From the NCBI RefSeq assembly GCF_003711515.1, contig NW_021167084.1, forward strand, positions 1,405,932 to 1,469,931: a stretch of 64,000 nucleotides of DNA, given 5' to 3'. Below the pieces are notes generated by a model that did no database searches, had not been told where the DNA came from, and saw only the letters and a list, made by a program, of their open reading frames with translations. Origin of the DNA: Sodiomyces alkalinus F11. Lineage: Eukaryota; Ascomycota; Sordariomycetes; Glomerellales; Plectosphaerellaceae. The position numbers were made by a program, and so were the translations under genes. The stretch's first letter is position 1; each line of letters starts with the position of its first letter. This document shows positions 11,579-23,379 of this stretch, piece after piece.

Positions 11579-14500
11579 GAGGCTATAGGAGTAAGGTGGT
11601 TATAAATCACTAATATAGATATTAAGTATATAGTAGGTAAGGAGGAATTACTATAGATATTATATAATAATATTTATTATTAACTCTAGGTATAGGATAT
11701 AAAGCAGCTTATAGCGAAGAAGGAAAGAGAAACGATATTAAAGAGGAAAGCGTAAAGCGTCCTGTTATATTAATAACTAAGCCTTTTATTTTTAAGCTAA
11801 GCTGTTTCTCCTTTTAACTAAACTTCTTCTAAGTATATCCATAACATTCATGTTTGCTCTTTGCTTTATTCTATTGGCAGCGTTGATTACCATGGACTCC
11901 TGCTTATACTGATAGGACTTGCTGCAAAGTTAATAAACTCCTTATATTAGCTTTATATATAATAGTAGACAAACATAAACAAGCTGATACAAACAGGAGG
12001 CATCATAACAGTGATAGAGATGATTTCACAAAAGGAAAGGATATATCTACCCTGCACCTTTATGTATTAGCATAACCCTTTTAGTAAGGTTAGAGCTCTA
12101 CTCAAGCACCTAGGCAACCCAGAGCAGAGTACAAACTCTTAAAAAACTGAACTGATCTGCTTCTAAGCACTAAAGTGTAAACAAGGTCAGCTTTTATGCT
12201 TATTTTGTATAAGTCTTATACTTCAGCTTAGGCAATGTTGAAGGTTAAAGGAATCTTGTACCTCTCTTCCCCTTGTTTACAAGCTCTGCATCTAACTGGC
12301 ATGCTGCTGCTCTTTTACATCTAAACGTGATCAAAGTGGTGATGATTTGAAAGTATGACTGTACTCGGCTGGTTTCCAGGACAGCCCCCTTGCCACGTGG
12401 TGACGTGGACGGAGCACATCAAACCCGATCTTCGTTGTCTGAAGCAGTATGCGACACAACTTTAAGATGTGAAGTATAAGATAGGATATTGATAGTACAA
12501 CTATCTTGTTTGGGGCAGGATGCTTGAAAACGCCAAGTCGGCTGGCAAAACCAGAGAGAGATACGTATAGACTTCCTACTGCCACACAACATGTCGCCAA
12601 TTGGTAGCAGCAATGATCGAGGAATATCAGCCTATGCATTTTACATCCACAACCTGAGCCCATAGACACCTGGGAAGCCTCGCAACTGTCAAACAAGTGA
12701 ACAGAAGAGAAGAGAAAAGACGCATATTCAACCGCATACCCCAATTCCTTGTCAAACCTCTTCATTCATTCGATCTTGCTGGCCATTGTCGGCCCACTCT
12801 CTTCGCACCTCTAGCTTTATGCATGGCAACCAAAGGGACTGGTCTGAGTGTGTTGAAGACGAAAGGCTCCCTTCGATGCCAACCAATCAACGTAATGCAA
12901 GCCAAACAGGAGGCCCTCGAAACTTGAGAGCTCTCAGATCTCAGAGTTTACTGTAAGTACTTGAGCATTGTGTATGTCCATTGTCACATGGACTGCATCG
13001 TGACATGAGGCCAAGTTGCGCCCAGGCTCACTATTATTTGGGATGTTGGCTTTTCTCGTTTTGGACACAGAACAGGCCCAAGAGGATGACTTCGACATAG
13101 TGTGGACTTGGCGTAATTCTCTGTATCTAGTCATTTTATATTTGCCTACGTGATGCCCATAGTTGCTCCCCCGAGGCCTCTTTAGCTCCCGTCTTTCCAA
13201 GTAGTGGAGGTTATCTCGTGATATGTATTTGATGCCTCTGTCGGAGCACTTGTCGAGTCTCGGCTTTTATGAGCCATTAAGCCATTTGTTCATTGGTCCC
13301 ATCAAATTGTGCTGTGTCATGGAATGTGCAACATCATCTGAGCTTATGCTCGTGTTACGTGATGCAAGCCCCGTAAGAGCGACCTACTGATAATCAAAAA
13401 CGTACAACGTAGACGGCGAGGATGGCATTTCTCCTTCGTACGTCAATGGTAAGTTGTGACCGAGTATGGCCCGCATGGGGCAGACTCTCAACCTGTTAGC
13501 TGGACGCTAAACGAAAAATAATATACCAAGCGACTCGCCGACGAAAAAGATTACCAAGGTAGTCGGCAATTTGCCTGCCGGCAGCTCTGTCACGTCGGCT
13601 TGCCTTCGTCTGAGACTCGTCGTCAAAACTCGAGACGCGGCAGCGATAAAGAGCTCGTCGCGAAGCAAAAAGACTAGGGTTTGCTTGGCCCGGACTCAAG
13701 TCCGCACGAGGAGACGTCATCGTGCATTAGCTGCCAAGAGGTCACTCACTAGTAAAACTTCCCGAGAAATACTTTTGCATAACATCCCTCTGATTCGTCG
13801 GGGCAACCGAGGTGACGGTAAGAGTTCACGATGCAATGTCGGTAGATACGTTACAGTGGCTGTTAAGTGGCTGTGACTTATGAAAAGAGAGGCTAAGACG
13901 CTAGTCCTAATTTGAGAAAGTGCAAAATTTAGTTTCTTACAAAGTTAGGTACGAAGCTACAATCTTGGACCAAGAGCGGCGACCCCGACAGGCGGAGATG
14001 ACCCGTCAATGTACATGTACTTCATACTTGCACTTGGCAAGGAATTGTTTTGTTGGATTTGTGATTCTTTTGTGGGTCGTTGTTTCGAGTGATGCATCAT
14101 CGTCCCCACTACCTGGGGTAGGTATCTTTCTTATTAGTCTTATGAGTAACCTCGTAGGTACCTCTGTACCTCTTTTCCCTGTTCCTGTTTCTTCTCCGCT
14201 TTCGCTCTTTTTTTTTTTTCGTTCTTTTTTTCTCCTTCCATTGCCAAGACCACCCGAGTCGCATACCAAGCAGACCGTTCGTCTCACGAATCGACCCTTG
14301 GCAATCTTTTATCGCCTTATTTCGCACGGCGGGACGGCGTCGGGGTGGCTACATCTCCCGACTGCCTATCCATGTAACATTCCCGTCCTCTGCCCGCGCA
14401 CGTTTCGCTTCTCGTACGAGACGCCAACAACAACCGGAAGAGAAGGGTTTCTAACTTTTTTTCTTTTTCCCAACCAACGGACATCGGTGCTTTCCAACCA

Positions 14501-15300
14501 ACGAGAAGGCTTGAAAGGCCTTAATAATTACCTGCATACCGAATGTTTCTGTGCCCCCCCCCATCCCTGCAATGCTTGGCTTTGTCCCCTGCACGAGGAT
14601 TCTCTCCTTCCTTGTTTGTGCATGATAATATCCTTACTTCGTCCACTCAGACGACGATTCAACCCCACCTTCGTTCGTTCTGGAAAATTCCCCGAGATTA
14701 TTTTTGATTTCCCTTTTCCTCGTTCACTGCTCCACGGATCCTACACGTACGGAGTATGGAGTATCCGTACTTCCAGCTCCCCTCCTCTCCACGAAACGAA
14801 ACAACCGGGCAATCCGGCTGCAACCGGGAGCATAAGCGGCGGGTTCATCAGCTATCGGTGTCCTTCGCGCCCCCCACCCTGCCCGAAGACCAATGATTCG
14901 AAGCGTCTCGCAATAACCAACCGAAGCACGAATGAAAGCGGTCATCTTCACAAGCCAAAATCCACCAACTCACCAACCCACCGGCTTGGGTCCCCTATGT
15001 TCTTCAGTGGGACTAACCCGGTCCCTCTCAAATTTCCCAAGGTAGGAAAGAACGTCCCTCAGCCTTGGCATTAGTCTGCAAAGCAGCTAGTCGGAGGAGG
15101 ATGGTCAAGGATGGCTCGAAGGATGCCCCTCCCTGGCCCTCCCACTGCCGCCTGATGGTCGTGCAATTGCAATTGCCTGCACTATGAAAGCCAAGCCGAG
15201 ATAATGGTCGTATACGTGGTATATATGTATATGCATAAGGAAGAAACTAACTAGGTAGCTAAGTAACAGCCCGGGAAGGATAGGACAAGTCACCCGTTCC

Positions 15301-15359
15301 AGGGCAGGTCACATGACCTGCCCTATAAAGCTCAATCCCAAAAGCTGGATAGCGCTATC
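15301..15359. promoter_or_regulatory. Palindromic upstream element: 24-bp inverted repeat, TATA-like box, paired GATA motifs
   Basis: 15301-15324 is a perfect palindrome with 11-nt arms (AGGGCAGGTCA) around a CA spacer; its core TCACATGA resembles a bHLH site. CTATAAAG follows at 15323-15330. At 15348-15359 lies GATAGCGCTATC, a 12-bp palindrome carrying two opposed GATA motifs, one of which fits the HGATAR consensus of fungal nitrogen regulators (AreA/NIT2). The region is about 800 bp upstream of the permease start codon. Regulation by nitrogen is an inference; the distance is long unless the 5' leader is long. Confidence 0.4.
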
Positions 15360-15694
15360 GAGTGAACCCTTCACTATTCCGGGGAGAGTTTGAGCGACCT
15401 TTGGGACGCTGAAAGTCGCTGAAGGGCCCATTGCTTAGCCCCTAAAACGCACTGCCGTAACCTGGCTTCTGCAAGGGTCCCTCCTTACACGTACAGGTGG
15501 TCCCATGCCCAAGCCCCTGCCCATGCCGTCGCCGAGACCCCATGTTGGGCCCCGTTTTCTGCGCCGTGATCCGCCTTTGACGTGGGATCCGCCTGCCCCA
15601 TTTCCCGCCGACGAACCGACCGTCATAGCTACCTACAACTGTACGTTGTTGTACCCTACCGTCAGCGTCAGGGCAGAAGGAAAGACACGCGACA

Positions 15695-15716
15695 GCTGAG
15701 CTGAGCTGAGCTGAGC
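15695..15716. repeat. GCTGA pentamer microsatellite
   Basis: Four perfect GCTGA units plus two further bases, in the upstream or leader region of the permease gene. Confidence 0.85.
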
Positions 15717-15904
15717 CTTTTGTCCCTCTCGAATCCTGTTTTCGAACTTTACTGGTCCTGTTCCTCTTCCCTTTCTTTTTGAAGGATATCTCAGACCCCT
15801 GTTCGCCAAAAAGCCCATTTTCTCGGGTTTGTTCTGGTACTTTTTCTTCTTCTCTTTTATGCCCTTCTTCTTTCCGCCCCTTACCCTCCAGTTCCAGTCT
15901 TTTC

Positions 15905-15930
15905 TTTTTTTTTTTTTTTTTTTTTTTTTT
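15905..15930. repeat. Poly-T run of 26
   Basis: An uninterrupted run of 26 T about 220 bp before the permease start codon, within a pyrimidine-rich leader. Such runs are common in fungal promoters and also prone to sequencing length errors. Confidence 0.85.
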
Positions 15931-16148
15931 AACCCGTCAACGCCATACTCAACAACCTCAGCGGCGTCAGCGCATCACGCCTAACCTCTTCCATTCACAC
16001 CCATTATTACCACACCGTCTGATATTCAACCTGACTGCATAGCTTGACGACAGGGAGAGAGACCAACGGAGAGAGACCATCTCCCTCCCCCCACCAACTC
16101 CCAAATCGGCCTGGAATCTGCCAGCAACTACCCATCCGACTCGCGACC

Positions 16149-17979
16149 ATGGGGGAATCAAAAATAACCAGCGACCAAGGGGTCGATCAGTCTTACGCTT
16201 CGGGCTTCGACGGCGCCAACAGCAGCGGTCCCAAGGGCTCCGTCCACATGCATCGCCATGAGCCCAATTCCGTTGACGACTCGGGAATCGAGACCAACTC
16301 CGCCGACCACATGCTGGAGTCCCTCGGCTACAAGCCCGAGCTGGCCCGGAACCGCTCGACCCTCCAGGTCGCCTTCATGTCCTTCGTCCTCGCCTCCATT
16401 CCCTACGGTCTGGCTACGACGCTGTACTACCCCCTCAACGGCGGCGGCCCCGTCAACATCATCTGGGGCTGGCTCGCCGTTTCGCTTATTATCGTCTGTG
16501 TCGCTGCGTCTCTGGGTGAAATCACCAGTATTTATCCGACTGCTGGAGGTGTGTATTACCAGGCTTTCATGCTAGCTCCGCATTCGTGGCGTCGTGTCGC
16601 GAGCTGGATCTGCGGCTGGCTTTACACTGTCGGGACCATCACCATCACCCTGGCCGTGAACTTTGGCACCACCCTGTTCTTCGTCGGCTGCATCAACGTC
16701 TTTGAGAACTCGGCTGGCGAACCTGTGTTCGACCCTGCTGCGTGGCAGATTTATCTCATCTTCCTCGCCATTACCTTCCTTTGCAATCTGGTCTCGTCTC
16801 TCGGCAACCGTTGGCTGCCTATACTTGATGTATGTGCACCCTTTTTTTCTTTCTTTTTTTCTTCCTTTTTTTCCTCGTTTGGTTTGGTTTGGTTTGGCTT
16901 GCTGGCTCATCTGCCCCCGACTCCTGGACTGGCCTGACCTTTCTTCCCCCATAGACCGTTGCCATCTTCTGGACTTTTGCCGGTCTCATCGCCATCACCG
17001 TCACTATCCTAGCTGTCGCCAGGAACGGCCGCCATGATGCCTCTTACGTCTTCACCCACTTCGAGTCGCACTCCGGTTGGCCCGACGGCTGGTCCTTCAT
17101 GGTCGGTCTGCTGCACGCCGGCTACGCCACCTCCTCGACCGGCATGATCACCTCCATGTGCGAGGAGGTGCGGCAGCCGTCCACCCAGGTGCCCAAGGCC
17201 ATGGTGGCCACCATCTTCATCAACACCTTCGCCGGCCTCCTCTTCCTCATCCCCCTCGTCTTCGTCCTGCCCGAGATCGAGCCCCTGCTCAACGCCGCCC
17301 AGCCCGTGCCCCTGATCATCCGGTCGGCCGTCGGCGCCGCCGGCCCCGCCTTCGCCCTCTGCATCCCCCTCATGGTGCTGGCCCTCATCTGCGGCATCGG
17401 CTGCACCACCGCCGCCAGCCGTTGCACCTGGGCCTTCGCCCGCGACGGCGCCATCCCCGGCTCCCGGTGGTGGAAGAAGGTGCACCCGACCCTCGACCTG
17501 CCTCTCAACGCCATGATGCTCTCCATGGTCGTGCAGATCCTCCTCGGCCTCCTCTGGTTCGGTTCCGAGGAGGCGTTCAATGCGTTCTCTGGCGTGGGCG
17601 TCATTTCTCTCACCGCGTCCTATGCCACTCCCATTGCCATCAGTCTGTTCACTGGCCGGAGGGACGTGAAGAATGCGCCCTTTAACCTCGGCGCGTTTGG
17701 TGTGTTTTGTAACGTGGTGGCACTTGGTGAGTGTTTTTTTTTTCTTCTTTTCCTTTTTTTATTAATTGAACGTGTGCTAACGACTGACTTCTTGCTTTAG
17801 CCTGGTCCGCCCTCGCCATGCCCCTGTTCTGTATGCCTTCCAACCTCCCCGTGACTGCGTCTACGGTCAACTATGCGCCGGTCGTCTTCGTGGCCGCCAC
17901 TGTCGTTTCCGCCATCTGGTACTTCGCCTGGGGAAAGAAGAACTACGAGGGTCCCCCCACGCAGAACCCCGTGTACTAA
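16149..17979 (+). CDS. APC-family permease (amino acid/GABA/choline type)
   Basis: Three exons, 16149-16829, 16955-17726 and 17801-17979, with introns of 125 bp (CTGAC branch point) and 74 bp (GCTAAC), give 543 residues, typical for fungal AA_permease_2 transporters. The ATG lies in a good context (CGACCATGG). After a hydrophilic amino-terminal tail of about 70 residues come roughly twelve hydrophobic segments. Family hallmarks include the early S-I-P-Y-G-L-A-T-T segment, G-G-P-V-N-I-I-W-G-W, L-G-E-I-T-S-I-Y-P-T-A-G-G-V-Y-Y, and C-E-E-V-R-Q-P-S-T-Q-V-P-K-A-M. The closest described groups are yeast Uga4 (GABA) and Hnm1 (choline). The substrate cannot be set from sequence alone. Expected location is the plasma membrane or vacuole. 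Both introns have a T-rich tract right after the 5' splice site. Confidence 0.9.
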
Positions 17980-19047
17980 ATGCTCCCGCAACGACACGCT
18001 GTGACGAGTCCGCTCCTGAAGGCGAAAACCCCGGAATAACGTGCCGGTGTCTCGTGCTGGTGCTGTTGAGTTCCCGTCCGCCTGTTGATGTGCGCTCAGC
18101 TCCGCTTCCCCATCGCGCCGCTTCCCGCCATATCAGAAGCTTTGCGTGTTGTTGGTGATGGACCGCAGCCAGAGTCGGCTGCCTCGTTCCGTGTGTGCAT
18201 CCATGCGCTTCGCAGTGCAGAGAGCTTGAGACATGTGCCGCCGATCGTGCTCGATTTTTTTTTTTCGGATTCAGCAGGCTTTCAGCCCTTCTAATTACGC
18301 CGCTTCCAGGATATGGCGCTTCTTTGGTGGAACCAGACTCGATAGAGGGATTGCGGAGCATGTCCAGGACTGTGCTTTTTTCATAGATTATAACTGAGAT
18401 ACCCAGAATTCTTTGCCATTGTGAGCGGACATCCTGCGCCCCGATCAAACCTGCCGCTCTCCGTAGATCTTGGACCGTCTTTCAGACCTGTAAGCTTGGG
18501 ATGAGAACTCGTGCGAAGTTGTTCCATGTGATTTCGATTCGATATCCTGGTTGAGATATATCGGCGAAAGTACCGCCGAGACCAGGCCGCCGATCCCTGA
18601 ACCCTGGACCCCTGAACCCCTGAACTGAATCCTTCGGTCTACGCCTTAAACGGCGATCGACATTTTCTAAGAACTGAGCGGCCGAAGCACCGCCAACCGA
18701 TCCAAGCTGCACGTCGTACCGTACTTGGTATTCGAGAACGTGGGAGAAGCCCCCGGGTGGGTTTGAGGTTTCGTGATGAGATTCCGGCCGAGGTCTTGAC
18801 TTGTCTGGAACGTATGAGCTGGTCGGATGTTGAGAATTGAAATCCAACAAAGCGGGTGTTGTCCTGTCATCTCTCCCAGCAAATCTGGACTAGGCGCCGA
18901 GATATCCCAGGTTCAAGCTAAACGGGTCTCATGGAGAAGATGTTCTAACAGCACGACCGTGGTGAGCACGCCAAGAGAGGGGGTTCCGCGGGGATTACTC
19001 CATCATAGTCCCCCCACCGTCGTGGATTCCTCGTTCCATGTCATGAT
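17980..19047. other. Intergenic region, no gene seen
   Basis: This holds the 3' flank of the permease and about 1 kb with no protein I can support. A short direct repeat of CCCCTGAA-like units lies at 18594-18625. Confidence 0.45.
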
Positions 19048-19738
19048 CCCTACGAGTCCGTCCACAACCCAGGACTGATCTTCGAGGCACCCCCGCCCAA
19101 CTGCTATCTGGGCCATGTCGATTTAAGAACCCTCACACGAACGGAACCATCGCCAGTGCTGTCGCAGAGGAGTAGCTCGCCCCATGTTCCCTCCTCCGGG
19201 AGCCATCGCCAGCGCCGACGACTCTGAGAGAGCCGCAGCGAACCACCTCCCCGAGTCCCTGCCGCCGCATGGGCATACTACTCCTCAGGGGCCGAGGACG
19301 AACTCGGCATCCAAGCTTCGCGTCGCGAATTCCGAGAGATGAGTCTGTGGCCGAGGATCCTCCGCGACAAAGGACGCTCGAATCCATCTTTGCTGCACGG
19401 GTTGGCGGAATCGCAACCGCTGTGCTTCCAACTGTACGTGGGACCGGGATAGCCTATAGGGAGAAAGCCAAAGGCTCGGATTTCGCATCGAGGGCTATAG
19501 CGCTGGGAGCTACCGAGATAGAGCTGGCTGAGGGTGTTGGGCGGCCTGTGTTGTACGCTATATCGTGCAATTACGGGCGAAAGGGGGGGTTCGGAAGCTG
19601 CTGCGCATTTTGAGGGCGGAGCTTGAGATGAATATGGGTTTGCTTGGGGCCAGGACTGTGGGGGATCTTGTTCCAGAGACGGTGAATAGTGAGAGGGCTG
19701 AAGGGGAGGACGAGGTGTCCAGACGGGTGAAGTTGTAA
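19048..19738 (+). pseudogene. Relic of an FMN-dependent 2-hydroxyacid dehydrogenase (flavocytochrome b2-like)
   Basis: Fragments in family order but in shifting frames. 19048-19120 reads Y-E-S-V-H-N-P-G-L then C-Y-L-G-H-V-D, like the linker after the cytochrome b5 domain of yeast L-lactate dehydrogenase Cyb2. About 19200-19255 gives G-A-I-A-S-A-D-D. 19264-19360 gives AAWAYYSSGAEDE followed by W-P-R-I-L-R-D, the start of the FMN barrel. About 19410-19440 gives Q-P-L-C-F-Q-L-Y-V. 19460-19515 gives R-E-K-A-K and R-A-I-A-L-G-A-T. The last part, 19545-19738, gives G-R-P-V-L-Y-A-I then ELEMNMGLLGARTVGDLVPE and a TAA stop. The central region with the catalytic His/Arg is absent, and at least three frame changes exist. 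No cytochrome b5 domain was found upstream. It is not AT-enriched, so decay was by deletion and frameshift rather than RIP. Confidence 0.8.
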
Positions 19739-20185
19739 AGCTGGCCTTGGAATTCGTGATGAACTCCCGGGACCCTTTACGGACCGAGGACTGTACAGTG
19801 TACTGTGTCGGATGTAGGCCGATAACTCCGGGAGTCCGGAACCGTGGTGGCGATTTCAAAAGAATCAAGCCTCCATGCACCATGCTCTTCAGGATACTGG
19901 ATAGGGTAAGGGGAGAGAGATTAGAAATCAACAGCGATCGGATAGGTATGTCCGTCCCCACTTACCTATATCCGACAAGTCACCGATCCAACAGACGACA
20001 ATGGACGGCATTCCTGATTTTATCCCCTCAACTCTTGTACCGTCTGGTGCCTACTTAAAATAGCCCGTCCCATACGTCTGCATCTAACATAGCAACCGCC
20101 AGCTTCTGTCTATTCATCTGAATCGATCTTCCTACCTGATCTTACCTGTTCCAGCATTCAAAGTGCCCCAGAAAGCAACCGAATC
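19739..20185. other. Upstream region of the SDR gene
   Basis: Intergenic DNA between the dehydrogenase relic and the SDR start codon. It should contain the SDR promoter, but no specific site could be assigned. Confidence 0.4.
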
Positions 20186-21482
20186 ATGGCTCCCCCTTAC
20201 GACACCAACACCACCGCCGACGAGCTGGTTAACGACTTCGCGGCCGAAATCAAGGGCAAGGTCGTCCTCACCACCGGCGTAACCCCCGGCGGTCTCGGCG
20301 CCGTTTTCGTAGAGACCGTCGCGAAAGCCCAACCGGCCCTGCTGATCCTGGCCAGCCGCAACGTGGCAAAGACGCAAGAGACGGCCGACGCCATCACCTC
20401 CTCGCACCCCAACGTGGCCGTCCGCGTCCTCCAGCTGGACCTCGTCTCGCCGGACTCCGTGCGCGAGGCGGCCTCGAAGCTCAACGGCTGGGACGACGTC
20501 CCCTCCATCGACGTACTGGTGAACAACGCGGCCGTCATGGCGACCGACTACGCCGTCACGCCCGAGGGCATCGAGAGGCAGTTCGCCACGAACCACTTGG
20601 GCCACTTTCTCTTCACGAACCTCATCATGGGCAAGATCCTCAAGTCGGCGTCGCCGCGCGTCGTGAGCGTGAGCAGCAGCGGTCATCGAATGAGCCCGAT
20701 CCGCTGGGGTGACCTCAACTTTGACGTGCGTTGTTTGGCTCTTCGTTTGTTTCTTGTTGTCCTTATGATCTCTATGACCGCGCGAGCGATGACTGACTGG
20801 CCCTCCCCTTACTGTAGAAGGACGCAACCTACAACGGGTGGCAGGCCTACGGGCAATCCAAGACAGCCAATATCCTGTTTGCGATTTCCTTGGCGGAAAA
20901 ACTTGGCCCCAAGGGGCTTCTGGCGCTCAGTGTCCATCCCGGGGTGATTTTTACCACCGGCCTCGGCACGCACTTGGATTTCGCCAAGGAGTCGCAAGAC
21001 ATCGGTGCGTTCATGTTATTGTCCCAGCCTGCCTTGTCTCTGAAGAACCGAAGATGAGTCGAGGCGCCGGCTCAGTGATGTTGATGCTGACTGGAAGATA
21101 CTGTTGATGTCCAGTGAGCATCCACAAGAGGCTCGGCAACCCCGAGGCCTGGACACAAACCGAATTCATCTCGGCCGAGCGAGGCACTGCCACACATGTG
21201 TTCGCAGCTTTTGCCCCGAGTTTGAAGGGTGAGTTGAAGATTTTTGATGTCTTCCGGCCCCTTGATTCTCATTTCGAGTGTGCTGTGTAAGCATCAAATC
21301 AAATTAAACGACGATGACTGACCTCTTCTTCCCAACCAGACCACAATGGGGCGTATCTGCTGGATTCGCGGGTTGCCGACCCATTTGGAGACGAGGTGAT
21401 GGCCTGGGCCACGAGCAAGATCGAGGCAGAAAGGCTTTGGAAGTTGAGCGAGAAACTTGTCGGCCAGAAGTTTTCATTTTGA
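20186..21482 (+). CDS. Short-chain dehydrogenase/reductase (SDR), retinol dehydrogenase-like
   Basis: Four exons, 20186-20725, 20818-21004, 21115-21228 and 21340-21482; introns of 92, 110 and 111 bp with CTGAC-type branch points. Phases agree throughout and the product has 327 residues, the usual size for classical SDRs of the RDH/WWOX-like branch. Visible motifs are the cofactor glycine pattern (T-T-G-V-T-P-G-G-L-G, residues about 29-38), D-L-V-S after the third strand, N-N-A-A, the catalytic Ser in S-V-S-S-S-G-H, and Y-G-Q-S-K carrying the catalytic Tyr and Lys, followed by a V-H-P-G-V segment. It should reduce or oxidise a carbonyl/alcohol pair with NAD(P)(H); the substrate is unknown. The medium-chain dehydrogenase 386 bp downstream on the same strand might act in the same route, but spacing alone is weak evidence. 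Confidence 0.88.
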
Positions 21483-21868
21483 GTGCAGGATTTCGACGAG
21501 TGATGAGGGTGTACGTGGAGAATGAAGTGCCAGTGTGATTCTCTCAACTCCCCTAAGCTTTTTCATGATGGGTCGGGCCACTGCAGTCGGCCAAGACAAC
21601 CATGCCAAAGACAGTCAAGCGTGCGTAATCGGTCGGCAGATAGAAGCGGACCGGTGAACGCATTAAAAATGAGATCAATGGAAAGATGTTGCTCCACATG
21701 AGGTGATTGGTAAAACGTCATAAAAAGCGTCGAGACTCGAATCAGCCTCGGCGTCCACAGTCCACATGCACTCAGTGCTGTCATCTCCGTGGCCATTTTG
21801 TCGACTTTGGAGTCGGCGCCGTCTCAGCCGCAAAATAAAATAAAAGAACAAAGGGCAAATCGAAAACC

Positions 21869-23187
21869 ATGGGCGAAACGGAGGTGCAGAAATGGCAGAC
21901 GCAGCAGGATGGGTTCGGCCACCTCACCCAGTCGAATGCGCCGATGCCCAAGCCGGGCAAAGATGAAGTTCTCGTCAAGATCAACGCCGTCTCCCTAAAC
22001 TACCGCGACACCGAGGGTAGGGTAACGTCCCGTATTCCCTGTCAAGAGTCAAAAATAGTGCAAGCTGACTGACGGTGCTACCGTGCCCCTCAGTGGTCAT
22101 GGGCCTGTACAACCACCACAAGACGGTGGAATCAGGCAGACCGGACCCCATCGTCCCGTGCTCGGACATGTGCGGCACGGTGGTAGCAGTGGGCGAGAGC
22201 AGCAACAGCAGCAGCAGCGACGTGACGTGGAAAGTCGGCGACAGGGTTTTATCGACCTTCAATCAGAGTCACCTGTCGGGACAGATCCAGGGGGCCGACA
22301 TGGCCACGGGGCTCGGGCTGCCCCTCGACGGCGTGCTGCAGACCTACCGCGTGTTCCCCGCGACGGGACTGGTCAGGGCGCCTAGCCATTTGTCGGACGA
22401 GGAGGCGGCGTGTCTTCCCATTGCTGCCGTGACGGCCTGGATGGCTATCAACCAGTTCCGACCGTTGGGTCAGCCGGGAGGGGCAGGGGAGACGGTGCTG
22501 CTGCAAGGGACGGGAGGGGTGAGCGTGAGTGGGTTGCAGATTGCGCATGCTGCTGGGGGCAAGAGTATGTGTTCTTTTTTTCTTTTGTCTTTCCTTTTTT
22601 TTTTCTCTCCCTCGTTTTCTCTCTCTCTTCTTCTTCCCCTCTGCACTGCATCACGAGTTAGTGCATGTCTTGGACTGACCCTGCGTCTTCCTTTCCTCCC
22701 TTCTCAAACCACAGCCATCGTCACATCTTCGTCGGACGCCAAACTGGAGCGAGCCAAGAAACTCGGCGCCGACCACGTCATCAACTACCGCACGAACCCG
22801 GACTGGGAGAATGCCGTGATGGAGATGACGGGCGGACGAGGCGCCGACATCATTCTCGAGTGTGGTGGCGCGCAGACACTGAGGAAGTCGTTCGATGCCG
22901 TGGCCTTTGGAGGGGCTATTGCCTGCATCGGGTACGTCTCGGGGAAGCAGGACGCGCCGGGCGATAGGACCAATGTGAACCTGTTGGCACTCTTGCGGAA
23001 CGTGACTCTGAAGGGCATTATCAATGGGCCTCGCGATCGGTTTGAGGAGATGATCAGGTTTTATGAGGCGCATGGCATCCACCCGGTCGTGGACAAGGTG
23101 TTTGGCTTCGAGGAGGCGGTGGAAGCGTTCGAGTACTTGTTCCAGGGGTCGCACTTTGGGAAAGTCGTGATCAAGGTGGGTGCTTGA
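21869..23187 (+). CDS. Medium-chain dehydrogenase/reductase (zinc-type ADH-like / quinone oxidoreductase-like)
   Basis: Three exons, 21869-22016, 22094-22564 and 22715-23187, with introns of 77 and 150 bp, give 363 residues. The ATG context is AAACCATGG. The amino-terminal half has the GroES-like pattern (V-L-V-K-I-N-A-V-S-L-N-Y-R-D, then P-C-S-D-M-C-G-T-V-V-A-V-G and W-K-V-G-D-R-V). The Rossmann half has L-L-Q-G-T-G-G-V-S and A-K-K-L-G-A-D-H-V-I-N-Y. The cysteines expected for catalytic or structural zinc are not evident, so it probably belongs to zinc-independent NADPH oxidoreductases despite the usual family name. The substrate is unknown. A copia retrotransposon begins 40 bp after the stop codon and may affect its 3' end. 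Intron 2 is T-rich near its 5' splice site. Confidence 0.88.
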
Positions 23188-23226
23188 GAGGCTGCGTGCC
23201 CTGGGTTTCGTCAAGAGAGTCGAAGC

Positions 23227-23379
23227 ATATAGTGTCAGACGTGTGGAGTACCTTGGTCCTATATATCCACCCTTATTTCCCCTGCTTTTTCCGTATAGTT
23301 AGATATTCCCGTGAAGTATTATAAACTTCACTTAGATAAATACATATATAATTCCGCGTACCTTATTTATGTTCTAATA
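23227..23379 (+). repeat. Truncated 5' LTR of the copia element
   Basis: Matches the 3' LTR from ATATAGTGTYAGA onward to TTCTAAYA. Differences between the two LTRs are mainly C/T and G/A transitions. It begins 40 bp past the stop codon of the dehydrogenase gene. Confidence 0.85.

Larger units (their letters stand above)
11080..16148. other. 5-kb gene-free region with repeat traces and permease upstream DNA
   Basis: No supported gene lies here. Contents from left to right: the upstream region of the minus-strand secreted gene (to about 11440); an imperfect 69-bp tandem repeat (11441-11578); AT-rich, RIP-like DNA to about 11800; ordinary unannotated DNA to about 13900; and pyrimidine-rich upstream DNA of the permease gene. 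The last part includes a 24-bp palindrome (15301-15324), a GCTGA pentamer repeat (15695-15716) and a run of 26 T (15905-15930). A long open stretch at 13920-15074 is low-complexity and was rejected. Confidence 0.5.

Noticed and set aside
12331..12765. 144-codon open frame on the minus strand
   Set aside because: No protein-like pattern, splice context or neighbour support.
13920..15074. 384-codon open frame on the plus strand
   Set aside because: Starts at GTG, is dominated by pyrimidine-rich low complexity (Ser, Pro, Phe, Leu runs), has no domain-like pattern, and lies in the upstream region of the permease gene.
19278..19961. 227-codon open frame on the minus strand
   Set aside because: The plus strand carries dehydrogenase fragments over the same DNA; the minus frame is Ser/Pro-rich without a domain.
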